A stretch of 38,978 nt of DNA from contig ONSE01000029.1 in the NCBI GenBank assembly GCA_900320415.1, forward strand, positions 1 to 38,978, read 5' to 3'. The DNA comes from an uncultured Eubacteriales bacterium. Its GTDB lineage: Bacteria; Bacillota; Clostridia; Oscillospirales; Acutalibacteraceae. This document shows positions 1 through 8,947 of this stretch, piece by piece (position 1 is the first letter of the stretch; each line of letters begins with the position of its first letter). The notes below the pieces were generated by a model. It was not told where the DNA came from. It was given only the letters and a program-made list of their open reading frames with translations, and did no database searches. The translations under genes and the position numbers were made by a program.

Positions 1-111
1 ATCATTGACATCGCCGACGCAACGGCGCTGCAGATGTACCTCGCGGAATACGAATTGACCTACCCTATCGGTCAGCCGATAAGAATGGAGAACGCATTGA
101 GAACGGAGTAA
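1..111 (+). CDS. C-terminal fragment of an unknown protein, cut by the window edge
   Basis: Frame 1 is open from the first base to a TAA at 109-111 and gives 36 residues, ending in NALRTE. Codon choice (GCC, GCG, GAC, CTG) resembles the real genes in the window, which supports coding. The fragment is too short to recognise a family and shows no motif. It reads towards the convergent addA gene, and no clear hairpin follows its stop. Instead a TIR element begins 45 bases downstream. It could also be chance open frame, so confidence is modest. Confidence 0.5.
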   Translation: MIDIADATALQMYLAEYELTYPIGQPIRMENALRTE

Positions 112-156
112 GATACTTCTTTCCGGGCTTGTGGATACATTCGATTTTTGTCAAAA

Positions 157-331
157 GGGAATCTCTAATAATTCAATGTCGTGCAGAAGTGCGGAAGATT
201 TATGGCAGAATTATGCCGTGAAGATTTCGTGCTTATGCGCGGTAAGGAATTTTTAGAGGTTCCCAAAAATCCTTGATAAAAAGTTAAAACAGCTGTTATG
301 CGGAAATTTAACGCAACAGATATTCAAGGAA
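157..331 (+). repeat. TIR-bounded repeat element, short copy, with attached hairpin
   Basis: The segment 157-264 starts GGGAATCTCTAATA and ends with its imperfect inverse (251-264), 12 of 14 positions matching. AAAA runs flank both ends. It is followed by a conserved stretch with an interrupted inverted repeat (293-319, arms CTGTT..GCG and CGCAACAG). The same arrangement, in the same orientation, recurs at 34904-35110. This copy lacks about 53 bases that the other has in the middle. It resembles a non-autonomous MITE-like element, and no transposase is present. It lies just beyond the terminator of addA. Orientation is arbitrary. Confidence 0.7.
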
Positions 332-354
332 CAAGTATGATTCAGCTTTTCTAG

Positions 355-398
355 AAAAAACATCACCCGACACAGCTCTGTATCGGGTGATGTTTTTT
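355..398 (-). terminator. Rho-independent terminator of the addBA run (bidirectional shape)
   Basis: A run of six A (355-360), a 10-bp perfect stem (361-370 with 383-392), further inner pairing ACAG/CTGT, and a run of six T (393-398). It lies 22 bases beyond the addA stop and can work in both directions, ending addA on the minus strand and any rightward transcript from the left. Confidence 0.9.
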
Positions 399-419
399 GC
401 TTGTATGATATCCAGCCGC

Positions 420-3400
420 CTATACGGTGATATAATCGTTGAGCGTGACGGAAAAGATGATCTTCTCTTTGACGGGCAGTCCGAACACCTGCGTCATCGC
501 CTGTTCATACAAATCCAGCTGGGGCTTGTGGCGGCGCAGCTCCTCTGTCTCCTTTACACGGTCGGTCTTGTAATCGACTATCACCAGTGCGCCGTCCTCA
601 ATAAACACGAGATCCACCTCGCCGTCCACGATCTGCTTTCTGTCCGGTCGGAACTCCCTGCCGTCTGTCACGGTCAGAGAAGGATGCACGAAAACGGTGA
701 ACTGCTTTTCACGGAATACATTCCGTGAGTTTTTGCTCATCACTCCGATTATCCTTTCGAAAAGCTCTCCGTGCAGAATCGCGCGGAGCTTCTCTCTGTC
801 AAGGCAGTCACACTGCCGCTGCGTCAGCTTTTCTGTTTCCAGCAGACGCCCGATCTCCTGCTCCACATCCTCACGGGCGAGGCTGAAATCACAGTAGTGC
901 AAAAACTCGTGGTGCGCGGTTCCGATTTCGGCGGGACTGCGCTTTTCCGCATCCTTTGCGAACGAGGGAACCACCAGCGCGCGACGGGTGAATTCCCTGT
1001 TTTCGCTGTGCGACACCTGCGAGGGATTGATCTTTTGCGGCACGCCAATGATATCCGCGTCGGGATAGACAAACGCGAGATTGCGGCGAAGGATCTCAAG
1101 GTAATCCAATTTTATTTCCAAATTAGAATTATTTTCAGCTTTTTCTTCCGCTGTCTGCGCGGAATACAGCTCTTCTTCTGTGTTAATCTTACGAAGGATC
1201 CACTCGGCTTCGCTCTTTCCTCCCTCTCGGCTGTCATCAAAAATACGTGCGGTGGAAGGGTTCACCGCGGCGCAAAGCAGGATCCACTCCAGCATACATT
1301 TGGCGGAAAGGACATCCTTTTCGGAGAAATCCCCTCTGACGGTTTTGTCTGCAATGCTTTTCAGAAGCTTTTTCTCAGGATCCTCCGTCGTGCCGACAAT
1401 GATCAGCTTTTCCTTGGCGCGTGTGAGGGCAACGTACAGCATTCGCAGCTCCTCCTCGGCGTTCTCGCGCTTCTTTCTCATGGTGACAGCGTTGTAAGGA
1501 GCAGTGGAGACCCTCTTGTAATTCACATATGGCTTGATACCCACAAACGCCTCACTGTCCATAAGAATCGGCTCTCGCAATTCCATCAGATTAAACTCGC
1601 GCGTCGTGTCTGCAAGGAAGCAAACGGGGAACTCCAGACCCTTGGACTTGTGGATACTCATCACCTGTACGCAATCCGCTGTGTCTCCCTGCGTATTTGA
1701 CGCGGACGCGAGCTTTTTCTCGTTCTTCATCAGCCTGTCTATGTAGCTGTTGAAATCAGAGAGAGTTTTGTAACCGTTAGCGGCGAATTTTCTCGCGTAG
1801 ACGCGCAGCAGATCGAGGTTGCGTGAAGGCGCTTTCCCGCCTGCAATGGCGGTGGTAACGGCAATTACGGCCGTGCGCTCATACACCGACTCCAGCAATT
1901 CATCCACGCCGCTGACGGCGGCGAGGTCGCGCAGACGGCTCAGACCTGTCAGGAAGCGGTCGCTCTTTCTTCCTGTCTCGCTGTCATCCTCCCGGCAGAT
2001 ATGCAAACAGCGGTAGAGTGAGGCGCGCTGATTGCCGAGGCGCAGCACCGCCATATCATCGGGGGTAAAGCCGAACAGAGGGCTGAGCAGGACCGCGAGC
2101 ATGGCGATGTCGTTGGTCGGGTTATCGATCACGCGCAGCAGATTGAGCACCAGACGGATTTCCTGCGACTGGAAGAAATTCTCGCTTTCCTCGCAGTAGG
2201 CAGGGATGCCGTATCGGGCGAGCTGCTTCACAAACTCCGCGCTGCCCTTCTGCTTGTTCTCCTCCTCGGAAGATGCGGCGTTCTTGGCACGCATCAGCAC
2301 GGCGAAGTCCCGGAAAGTAATCGGGCGCTCGGTGTCTCCGTCTTTGACGGTCACGCCCGAGTGAATCATCTGCCAAATCCGATTGGCGGTATAGCGCGCC
2401 TCCAGGGCGGCGCCGGAATAGCTGTCCGAGAATTGTTTCCTGTCGATCAGAGCGATTTCCGTGTTGCGGCGCTCGTCGTTCCGATAGCCTGCCGCACCGA
2501 AATTGAGGTATTCCTCCGGTGTGTAGCCGTTCATCAGACGCGAGAAAATAAAGTTCACGGTACTGCAGACCTGCTGACTGCTGCGAAAGTTTTCGCTCAG
2601 GAAAATAAGAGCGGGATAATGCGGATCTTCGCTGTCGTAGGGCCGGTAACGGCTCCTTCTATCGGCGAAGAGCTTAGCCTTGGACTGACGGAAGCCGTAG
2701 ATGCTCTGCTTGATATCACCGACCATAAAGAGGTTCCTTCCCAGGTCGGAAACACAGTTGTAGATGACCTCCTGAATAAGGTTGACGTCCTGGTACTCGT
2801 CAATGATCACCTGGAAAAACCGTGAGGAAAGCTCTTTTGCGAGCGGCGTCCTGCGGTAATAAAAGCCTCCCGTGCAGAAATCGGCGTCCCCCTTTCCGCA
2901 GCTCTCGGCGAGAAGGCGCACTGCCAGAAGGCTGACGTCGGAAAAGGTCTTGACCCCGCGCCTTTCCTTCTGCACGCTCAGTTCCCTGTCAAAGGCTCTG
3001 ACAAGCTCGCTGAGGGTGACCATCAGTCCGCTCAGCTCCCGCAGCTGGTCGTCCGCGCTGAGATAGCCGACAACCGTGTCACGCACCGCGTCGCGGCATC
3101 GCGTCACATTTTCCACCTTGGTTTTGATGTTCTTGAGTGTCTTTTCGTCGAACGTCGGGTTCCCGGGGTAATCCGCCGTGCGGAACAGCTTTTCGCCCTC
3201 GTCGCAAAAGGACTTCCAGCTGTCTTCCAGCGCCTTTTGCAGCCTCTCCAGAGAACGCAGATCCCACTCCGACAGGGGCGTCAGCTGTTCTTTGACTTTT
3301 TCGGGCACTTCACCGAGGTATTTCTCCGTCTGCACCTTCAGGCCCGCAAGCTCAACAGGCAGAGAGCGGAAGCACTCCTCCGCCCACTCGGTTTCGGCAA

Positions 3401-4007
3401 AGCGCATCTGTGTGTAACGCTTCACCATTTCGTCCATCCACTCGGACTGAAACGGCTGGTTCTGTAAAAAGCGGTGCAGACTCAGAACCGCCTTGCGCAG
3501 CCCCCTGTCGCTGTTGCCGGAGGCGAAGGCGCGCAGCAGCTTTCTGAAATCAGGCGAATTGGAAAGGTAGAAAGGCTCCATCGCGGCGTCGAGAGCTTTT
3601 TCACCGAGAGTCGCGATTTCGTCATCGCCGGCGATACGAAAATCAGGAGCGATGCCGAGCGCGGAAAAATGCTCCCTGACAAGAGAAGAGCAAAAGCTGT
3701 CTGTGGTGGAGATGTGAGCGCTGTAGAGCTTCTGCTTCTGGCGCAGCAGATTTGCTCCTCCCTGACCCGACGTCATCAGCTTGTCGAGCCGCTTCTGAAT
3801 ACGCGTCCTCATCTCCGCCGCCGCGTCGCGCGTAAAGGTGAGAACAAGGAGCTTGTCTACGTCAACCGCATCGTCGCCTGTGATCATTTCGATCACGTGC
3901 TGCGCGAGAACAGCGGTTTTTCCTGAGCCGGCCGCTGCAGAAACAAGCACCGTACCGCGCGAGTCGATCGCCTTTCTCTGGGCGTCTGTCCATTTAATCT
4001 CACTCAT
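420..4007 (-). CDS. addA: AddA, helicase-nuclease subunit of AddAB
   Basis: This 1195-residue protein is the UvrD/RecB-type superfamily 1 helicase that, with AddB, resects double-strand breaks and loads RecA at Chi sites (the Gram-positive counterpart of RecBCD). Visible motifs are Walker A AAAGSGKT at residues 24-31, the Walker B/motif II DEYQD near residue 403, the helicase motif VQVMSIHKSKGLEFP, and a C-terminal RecB-family nuclease core with VDLVF followed by VDYKTD near residue 1143. The length is normal for AddA. Its start overlaps the end of addB by 8 bases, indicating translational coupling. It is the last gene of the leftward run and is followed by a strong terminator. Confidence 0.97.
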   Translation of the reverse strand: MSEIKWTDAQRKAIDSRGTVLVSAAAGSGKTAVLAQHVIEMITGDDAVDVDKLLVLTFTRDAAAEMRTRIQKRLDKLMTSGQGGANLLRQKQKLYSAHISTTDSFCSSLVREHFSALGIAPDFRIAGDDEIATLGEKALDAAMEPFYLSNSPDFRKLLRAFASGNSDRGLRKAVLSLHRFLQNQPFQSEWMDEMVKRYTQMRFAETEWAEECFRSLPVELAGLKVQTEKYLGEVPEKVKEQLTPLSEWDLRSLERLQKALEDSWKSFCDEGEKLFRTADYPGNPTFDEKTLKNIKTKVENVTRCRDAVRDTVVGYLSADDQLRELSGLMVTLSELVRAFDRELSVQKERRGVKTFSDVSLLAVRLLAESCGKGDADFCTGGFYYRRTPLAKELSSRFFQVIIDEYQDVNLIQEVIYNCVSDLGRNLFMVGDIKQSIYGFRQSKAKLFADRRSRYRPYDSEDPHYPALIFLSENFRSSQQVCSTVNFIFSRLMNGYTPEEYLNFGAAGYRNDERRNTEIALIDRKQFSDSYSGAALEARYTANRIWQMIHSGVTVKDGDTERPITFRDFAVLMRAKNAASSEEENKQKGSAEFVKQLARYGIPAYCEESENFFQSQEIRLVLNLLRVIDNPTNDIAMLAVLLSPLFGFTPDDMAVLRLGNQRASLYRCLHICREDDSETGRKSDRFLTGLSRLRDLAAVSGVDELLESVYERTAVIAVTTAIAGGKAPSRNLDLLRVYARKFAANGYKTLSDFNSYIDRLMKNEKKLASASNTQGDTADCVQVMSIHKSKGLEFPVCFLADTTREFNLMELREPILMDSEAFVGIKPYVNYKRVSTAPYNAVTMRKKRENAEEELRMLYVALTRAKEKLIIVGTTEDPEKKLLKSIADKTVRGDFSEKDVLSAKCMLEWILLCAAVNPSTARIFDDSREGGKSEAEWILRKINTEEELYSAQTAEEKAENNSNLEIKLDYLEILRRNLAFVYPDADIIGVPQKINPSQVSHSENREFTRRALVVPSFAKDAEKRSPAEIGTAHHEFLHYCDFSLAREDVEQEIGRLLETEKLTQRQCDCLDREKLRAILHGELFERIIGVMSKNSRNVFREKQFTVFVHPSLTVTDGREFRPDRKQIVDGEVDLVFIEDGALVIVDYKTDRVKETEELRRHKPQLDLYEQAMTQVFGLPVKEKIIFSVTLNDYITV

Positions 4008-7000
4008 TTCCGTTCACCTCCCTTGTCTCGGACGCGTCAACATCCTCCTTCATCTTACTGAGAACGTATTCCCGTTTTTTGTTGTGCTCCACCTCAAAGA
4101 TATTTTTCTTCGGTTCGCTCCTGTGATAGGAACAAGCGTCGGGATAGGCGCAGTAATCGCAGGTCGTGGAAGCACCCTGACGCAGCGACTGCGCGGGAAT
4201 CACGCCCTCGTACAGGCTCTCGCCCATCTCCTTGATCAACAAATCCACCTTTTTGAAAACGGTTTCCAGCTCAGTCGCGCTGACCTTGGTGCTCCCGCGA
4301 GTCTTGAAGCTGTCCTTGCAGGCAATGCTGAACTTTTTTTCATTAAGATACAGACCCCTGAGCATGAAAGCTTCCCGAATCAGCTCCGCGGTGTTTTTTC
4401 CCTTTGCCTCCGACTCGGAAAAGCCATTGAACAAAACATTGGAATAGAGCACACCGCCCGGAGTGAAATCCCCGTAACGATAGGCACCGTTGCGTGTGAT
4501 GGCGATCAAATAGATCAACATCTGCAAATCAAGGCCGTAATATGCCTCGGTAAGGCTGAAGCCCTTACCGGCTGACTTGGATTTGTAGTCAATAATGCGG
4601 ATGTATTTTTTTCCGTTCTGCACAGAGCTGTCAACCCTGTCCACCTTGCCGCGGATGCGGATCTCATGGCCGTCGGGCAGTGTGTAGCTGTAGCCAAGCA
4701 TATCGTTGGGAAAATCCAGCTCTGTGTCCTCCACGTCAAAGGGACTGTTCGCAAGCTCCTCTGATACGTACTGTATCACCTTTACGGTCTTGTCCATCAG
4801 CATTTCGAGCTGGAAAGCGAAGGCGCCGTCCTTGTCCTCCATACCGCCCATATACGCTTCAAGGTATGCCTTGTACTCCTTCTCCACAAATTCCCTGATC
4901 TCATCCGGCCGCAGCACGGCGTACTCGCTTTTCGCGCGGTAGATATTGAAGAAATCCTCCAGCACCCTGTGAACCAGATTGCCCCTCTCGATGGGATTGA
5001 TCTCCGCCTTGCGCCTCTCGTCCACGCGCAGTCCGTAGGCACAGAAATAGCGGAACGGGCATTGATAGAAGGTCTGTACCTTGGAGGCGGAGTTATCAAG
5101 GGTTTTTCCGAACAGACGGTCTGCGCTGTCCCTGTCACAGAGCATGAACGGCCTCCCCTCCACGGCGTCCTCCACTGCCTCCAGCCTTGCGGCGTATCCC
5201 GCATCTCCTGCAAACACCTCACGCAGCGCGGAAAGGTCTGCGTTTTCGTCCGTCAGCGAGGCAGCGTACGCTTCAAACGCCGTCGCACGGGTGACAAGCA
5301 TCTCCTCGTATGGTTTACGGGCAAACACAGTCGGTTTGATGTTCGGGAACACCTTTTTCAGCTCGTCCACCAATACGGAGGGCTTGAGCCTGCCGCCCGC
5401 GCTCTCCTCTCCTGCAGAGGACAGCGCCAGCTTGGGATAAGAGAGAAAAAGCAGATCGGAGGCTGCCGCCATGCAATTATATGCCATGAAGATCTCGAGG
5501 CTGACAAAATCGACGGGGCTGTCAGTCATTTTCAGGTCAAACTCCGAGAGCGTCTGCAGCTCATAGTCCGAAAACAGTCCGCCGCTCTGCGGATTGGCAG
5601 GAAAGCTGCCCTCGCTGCAGCCTATCAGAAACACCGCCTTATAGCGGGGATCTCTCACCCTTTGGGCGTTGGTGATGATCACGGAATCGAGGTAACGCGG
5701 AATCTCGGCGAACTCGATGGCGGAAAGCTCGAGCGAAAGCAGCTCATAATAGCGGCGCAGGCTCAGCCTCTCGCCGCCCAGCGCCTCACGGAAGCGGTCA
5801 AGCGCTTTGACCACCAGCTCCCAGATGCGTACCTGTTCCTCCGAAACGTCCGTGGAAACGCCGTTTTCGAGTCTTTGGCACAGACGGTCGATTCCCTTAC
5901 GCACGCCGAAATCCTCTGTCAATAGAGAATAAAGGCGCTCGGTCATCTCACCCGCCGTCAGCTCCCTGCAGTCGTCCCTGAAACGCAGCAAAGCGTCCGT
6001 TACGGTTTTGCGGATCTTCTCCGCGTTGTCGCGCTTGGGATCGGACGCAGGCACCTCTCCAAAGCCGCGGGAGCTTTGGGTAAAGGGCTTTTTGAATCCC
6101 GCGTTGTCAATGTCCCACACAAATATGTAATCCTCAAAATCGCGGATCTCACTATCGGTAAACGGGAGCAAACCGCTTTTGAGCAGGAGAAGCATATCCT
6201 CTCTCTCAAAGCTATTGAGCAGGATGCGGAATACCGCGTTGACCGCGCGGGCGACTGGCTTAACGTCCAGATCCTTGTGTTCATCAAGAAAATACGGGAT
6301 CTCGTATTTGTCAAAAATCGCATTTATCACGCCGCTGTAGAGCTTTGTGTCACGGGTGATGACGCCGATATCCGCGTATCGGTAATCCCCCCGAAGAATC
6401 AGCTTTTTGATTTCACGCGCGGCGTATTCACACTCGTCATAGGCATCGTCAGCGGGATAGAGGAAGATTCCCTCGGGTGCGGCTTCGGATATTTCAAAAT
6501 CCTCGCCGCCGCGGAACACGCCCGCTTCCAGCAGTGACAGCTCCTCGTTGTGAAAGCGAAGGCAGTCATTGCATTCGATCGGCTTTAATATCTTAACGCC
6601 CCGGCTTTGCGCGAAGTGCCTGACGCGGTTGTAGGTACGGACGGGCGTAGCGAATACCCCCTCCTCACGGATGCAGAGCGGATCGAGCGTGAGTGTCAGC
6701 ACCAGCTCCTCGCAGTGCAAAAGCATATGCTCCACCAGCCTCAGCTGCTGCGCCGTAAACCCGCTGTAGCCGTCGATGAACACGGTAAAGCCCTCAAAAA
6801 CCTCCGTATGGGTGCGCAGGATCTCCACCACGCGGTCGAGGTCGTCGAGGGGGTCGATATGCGTTTGCGCCAGCCTGCCGCTGAACACATCAAAAATATC
6901 GGCGGTATCGAGCAGCTTCTTTTGCAGGGCGGTTCCCGCTATCTCGGGATTCTGAGAGGCGAGACGCATCGCCTCTGTTCCGACGCCCCCTTTTTTGCAC

Positions 7001-7374
7001 TCGGTCAGCGCGTCGAGCATGAGCCGCGTCAGGCTCTTGTTATTCTTTGTGTGAAGCAGGCGCAGCTCTCCGTCCAGATCGTCGAGAGCACGGCTCATAA
7101 TCACCGCGCGGGTACCGCTGTCAATTGCCAGACCCTGCGGATTTTTCGTCTGTTCATAGACAAAACGGCACAGCTTGTTAAAACCGAATACATTGACCAG
7201 CTGTTTGTCGGCGGCGCCGAGCAGCTCCAGTACCGCTTTTTCGGTTTCCAGGCTGATCTGGTCGGGGATCAGCACTATCAGCTTCTTCTTCCCCTGACTG
7301 ACCTTTTCCCGAATCAGCCGGTAAAGCTCTGTCGTCTTGCCGGTTCCGCTTTTTCCGAGAATAAAGCGAAGCAT
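4000..7374 (-). CDS. addB: AddB, nuclease subunit of AddAB
   Basis: This 1124-residue protein is the partner of AddA: an inactivated helicase fold that recognises Chi, plus a RecB-type nuclease held together by an iron-sulfur cluster. Residues 7-14 carry an intact Walker A (GKSGTGKT). The C-terminal third has the nuclease motif IIDYKSK, an upstream Cys in FYQCPFRYFC, and the Cys cluster CDYCAYPDAC, which together fit the AddB [4Fe-4S] staple. I chose the ATG at 7374 (MLRFILGK) over an upstream in-frame start at 7425, because AGAGGTG sits just before it and the homologous fold starts there. addB follows spoIIR by 58 bases and overlaps addA. Confidence 0.96.
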   Translation of the reverse strand: MLRFILGKSGTGKTTELYRLIREKVSQGKKKLIVLIPDQISLETEKAVLELLGAADKQLVNVFGFNKLCRFVYEQTKNPQGLAIDSGTRAVIMSRALDDLDGELRLLHTKNNKSLTRLMLDALTECKKGGVGTEAMRLASQNPEIAGTALQKKLLDTADIFDVFSGRLAQTHIDPLDDLDRVVEILRTHTEVFEGFTVFIDGYSGFTAQQLRLVEHMLLHCEELVLTLTLDPLCIREEGVFATPVRTYNRVRHFAQSRGVKILKPIECNDCLRFHNEELSLLEAGVFRGGEDFEISEAAPEGIFLYPADDAYDECEYAAREIKKLILRGDYRYADIGVITRDTKLYSGVINAIFDKYEIPYFLDEHKDLDVKPVARAVNAVFRILLNSFEREDMLLLLKSGLLPFTDSEIRDFEDYIFVWDIDNAGFKKPFTQSSRGFGEVPASDPKRDNAEKIRKTVTDALLRFRDDCRELTAGEMTERLYSLLTEDFGVRKGIDRLCQRLENGVSTDVSEEQVRIWELVVKALDRFREALGGERLSLRRYYELLSLELSAIEFAEIPRYLDSVIITNAQRVRDPRYKAVFLIGCSEGSFPANPQSGGLFSDYELQTLSEFDLKMTDSPVDFVSLEIFMAYNCMAAASDLLFLSYPKLALSSAGEESAGGRLKPSVLVDELKKVFPNIKPTVFARKPYEEMLVTRATAFEAYAASLTDENADLSALREVFAGDAGYAARLEAVEDAVEGRPFMLCDRDSADRLFGKTLDNSASKVQTFYQCPFRYFCAYGLRVDERRKAEINPIERGNLVHRVLEDFFNIYRAKSEYAVLRPDEIREFVEKEYKAYLEAYMGGMEDKDGAFAFQLEMLMDKTVKVIQYVSEELANSPFDVEDTELDFPNDMLGYSYTLPDGHEIRIRGKVDRVDSSVQNGKKYIRIIDYKSKSAGKGFSLTEAYYGLDLQMLIYLIAITRNGAYRYGDFTPGGVLYSNVLFNGFSESEAKGKNTAELIREAFMLRGLYLNEKKFSIACKDSFKTRGSTKVSATELETVFKKVDLLIKEMGESLYEGVIPAQSLRQGASTTCDYCAYPDACSYHRSEPKKNIFEVEHNKKREYVLSKMKEDVDASETREVNGNE

Positions 7375-7432
7375 CTTATCACCTCTTGTATCTGTTTGTC
7401 TTTTCATCACGCCCCGATGGGGCAAAATCGGT

Positions 7433-8029
7433 TTATCGGAAAATATTTTGCAGGCTCTCCCACCACTCCAGCAGCTTGAATTTATACTGCACTCCGCTGT
7501 CGGTGACTTCGCTGTACTCCTCCTCTGTATAGACCTCCCTCACGCGGCTCTCGCGCTCCCCGGCGGAGGACAGACAAAGAGACGGGTACATGACGCACCA
7601 CCAGTTGTGTCCCTCCGCTTTTCCGATGGAGAGACGCAGTGCGTCGTAGTCGCCCGGCGGCAGCGTGTAGCCGTCGTAATAACGGGTAGTAAAATACATC
7701 CGCGTCACCTCCGCCCGAACGGGGTAGTCATAGCCTTGTAACAGCACCTCGTCATAGGCGGCATTGGCAATATCCTGTAAATGCTCTCTGACCGCCCTCA
7801 TTCCCGACTCCTTGTCGGGCGCGGACCGAAACAGCGCGGCCGTATAACAAAGCACCCTGTCCCTGACAAGGAGCTTCAGCGTCTGATCAGCCTGCGAGTC
7901 GGAATTGGCGAGGATATGCAGGCGGAAGGTATTGTCGGCAATATCCCGGCAATCCGCCTGAAACGGCAAGAGAGAAAATAAAACGGTGAGTACGAACGCG
8001 GTACACGCGGATCTGAGCCATAATTTCAT
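7433..8029 (-). CDS. spoIIR: SpoIIR, forespore-to-mother-cell sporulation signal
   Basis: This 198-residue secreted protein is made in the forespore under sigma-F. In the intermembrane space it triggers SpoIIGA to process pro-sigma-E. The N-terminus is a signal/anchor (KLWLRSACTAFVLTVLFSLL), and the family hallmark FRLHILANSDS followed by DQTLKLLVRD comes right after it. The ATG at 8029 is preferred over an in-frame TTG at 8053 because it opens directly into the signal peptide. A hairpin covers the likely RBS (8038-8066). It sits between ispE and addB, an unusual place for a compartment-specific gene, so it probably has its own promoter inside ispE. I could not identify a clear sigma-F site. 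Confidence 0.93.
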   Translation of the reverse strand: MKLWLRSACTAFVLTVLFSLLPFQADCRDIADNTFRLHILANSDSQADQTLKLLVRDRVLCYTAALFRSAPDKESGMRAVREHLQDIANAAYDEVLLQGYDYPVRAEVTRMYFTTRYYDGYTLPPGDYDALRLSIGKAEGHNWWCVMYPSLCLSSAGERESRVREVYTEEEYSEVTDSGVQYKFKLLEWWESLQNIFR

Positions 8030-8033
8030 AAGA

Positions 8034-8066
8034 AAAACCTGTCCTTTCAACAAGAGTATGGACAGG
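8034..8066 (-). promoter_or_regulatory. Hairpin with U-run overlapping the spoIIR RBS
   Basis: Arms CCTGTCC (8038-8044) and GGACAGG (8060-8066) form a 7-bp stem with a 15-base loop. In the leftward direction the stem is followed by TTTTTC and, a few bases on, the spoIIR ATG at 8029. The purine-rich AAAGGA that would be the RBS is partly in the second arm. It could end transcription from ispE, or hide the spoIIR RBS in long transcripts. Function is inferred. Confidence 0.5.
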
Positions 8067-8077
8067 CTTTCGTCGTA

Positions 8078-8947
8078 TTAATCAACTGCGCAGCCGATTT
8101 TCTGCGGCTTGCACAAAAATGTTTCGGGGTAGGTTTCCCTGAGCTTTTCATAGCACTTCTTTGCTCTGCCCGAGGATGTGAATACGGCGAACACCGCCGA
8201 ACCGGAGCCGCTCATTCCCGCGCCCCTCGCCTTACAGGAGAGCATGACGCGCTTGATTTCGTTGACCTCAGGAATTTGAAGCGCCACCTCGAAATCATTG
8301 AAAAGCGTGGTGGAAATCATGAACATATCGCGGCTGTAGAGCGCCTTCACCATCTCGTCGGTATAGGACGGGTGAGGCGGAAGGGCGTCCACCTTGCTGT
8401 AGGCGGCGCCTGTGGAAACACTTACCGTGGATGGCTTACAGATGACAATATCCGAGCACTGGAAGCTCGGCAGCTTTTTGATGGTGGTGCCGATACCCGT
8501 GCAGAGCTTGGTGCCGCCCTCTACACAAAAGGGTACGTCCGCGCCGACTCTCTCCCCGATCGCGCACATCTCCGCGGGCTTGAGCATGGTATGAAACATG
8601 GCGTTGAGTCCCATTATCACCGCGGCGCCGTCGGTGCTTCCTCCCGCCAGTCCCGCCTGCGCGGGAATCCGCTTGTCAATATCGATATGGACGCCCTTCA
8701 CATCCATCTTGCAGTAATCAAAAAAGCGGTATGCCGCCTTGAAGCAGATGTTGCTGTCGTCGCACGGCACTCCCTCGTAATTGCAGGATATGGTCACCCT
8801 GCCGCTGTCATTGTCGGTGAGGGTAATCACGTCGTGCAGATCTACCGCCTGCATAACGGTGGCGATCTCGTGATAGCCGTCGGGACGCTTGCCCAACACC
8901 TCAAGAGTGAGATTGATTTTTGCGGGCGCCTTGACCTTAATTTCCAT
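8078..8947 (-). CDS. ispE: IspE, 4-diphosphocytidyl-2-C-methyl-D-erythritol kinase
   Basis: This 289-residue GHMP-family kinase phosphorylates CDP-methylerythritol at the 2-hydroxyl, the fourth step of the MEP route to isoprenoids, in the cytosol. The N-terminus has the IspE signature KAPAKINLTLEV with the catalytic-region Lys, and the GHMP glycine-rich loop PAQAGLAGGSTDGAA is central. A C-terminal GMSGSGSAVFAVF motif also fits the family, and the length is typical. It starts with ATG at 8947 inside the last codons of the aminotransferase gene (11-base overlap), so the two are probably co-translated. Confidence 0.96.
   Translation of the reverse strand: MEIKVKAPAKINLTLEVLGKRPDGYHEIATVMQAVDLHDVITLTDNDSGRVTISCNYEGVPCDDSNICFKAAYRFFDYCKMDVKGVHIDIDKRIPAQAGLAGGSTDGAAVIMGLNAMFHTMLKPAEMCAIGERVGADVPFCVEGGTKLCTGIGTTIKKLPSFQCSDIVICKPSTVSVSTGAAYSKVDALPPHPSYTDEMVKALYSRDMFMISTTLFNDFEVALQIPEVNEIKRVMLSCKARGAGMSGSGSAVFAVFTSSGRAKKCYEKLRETYPETFLCKPQKIGCAVD

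Noticed and set aside
7410..7425. GCCCC/GGGGC hairpin between spoIIR and addB
   Set aside because: It has five base pairs with a three-base loop and no T-run after it in the leftward direction, so I do not call a terminator.
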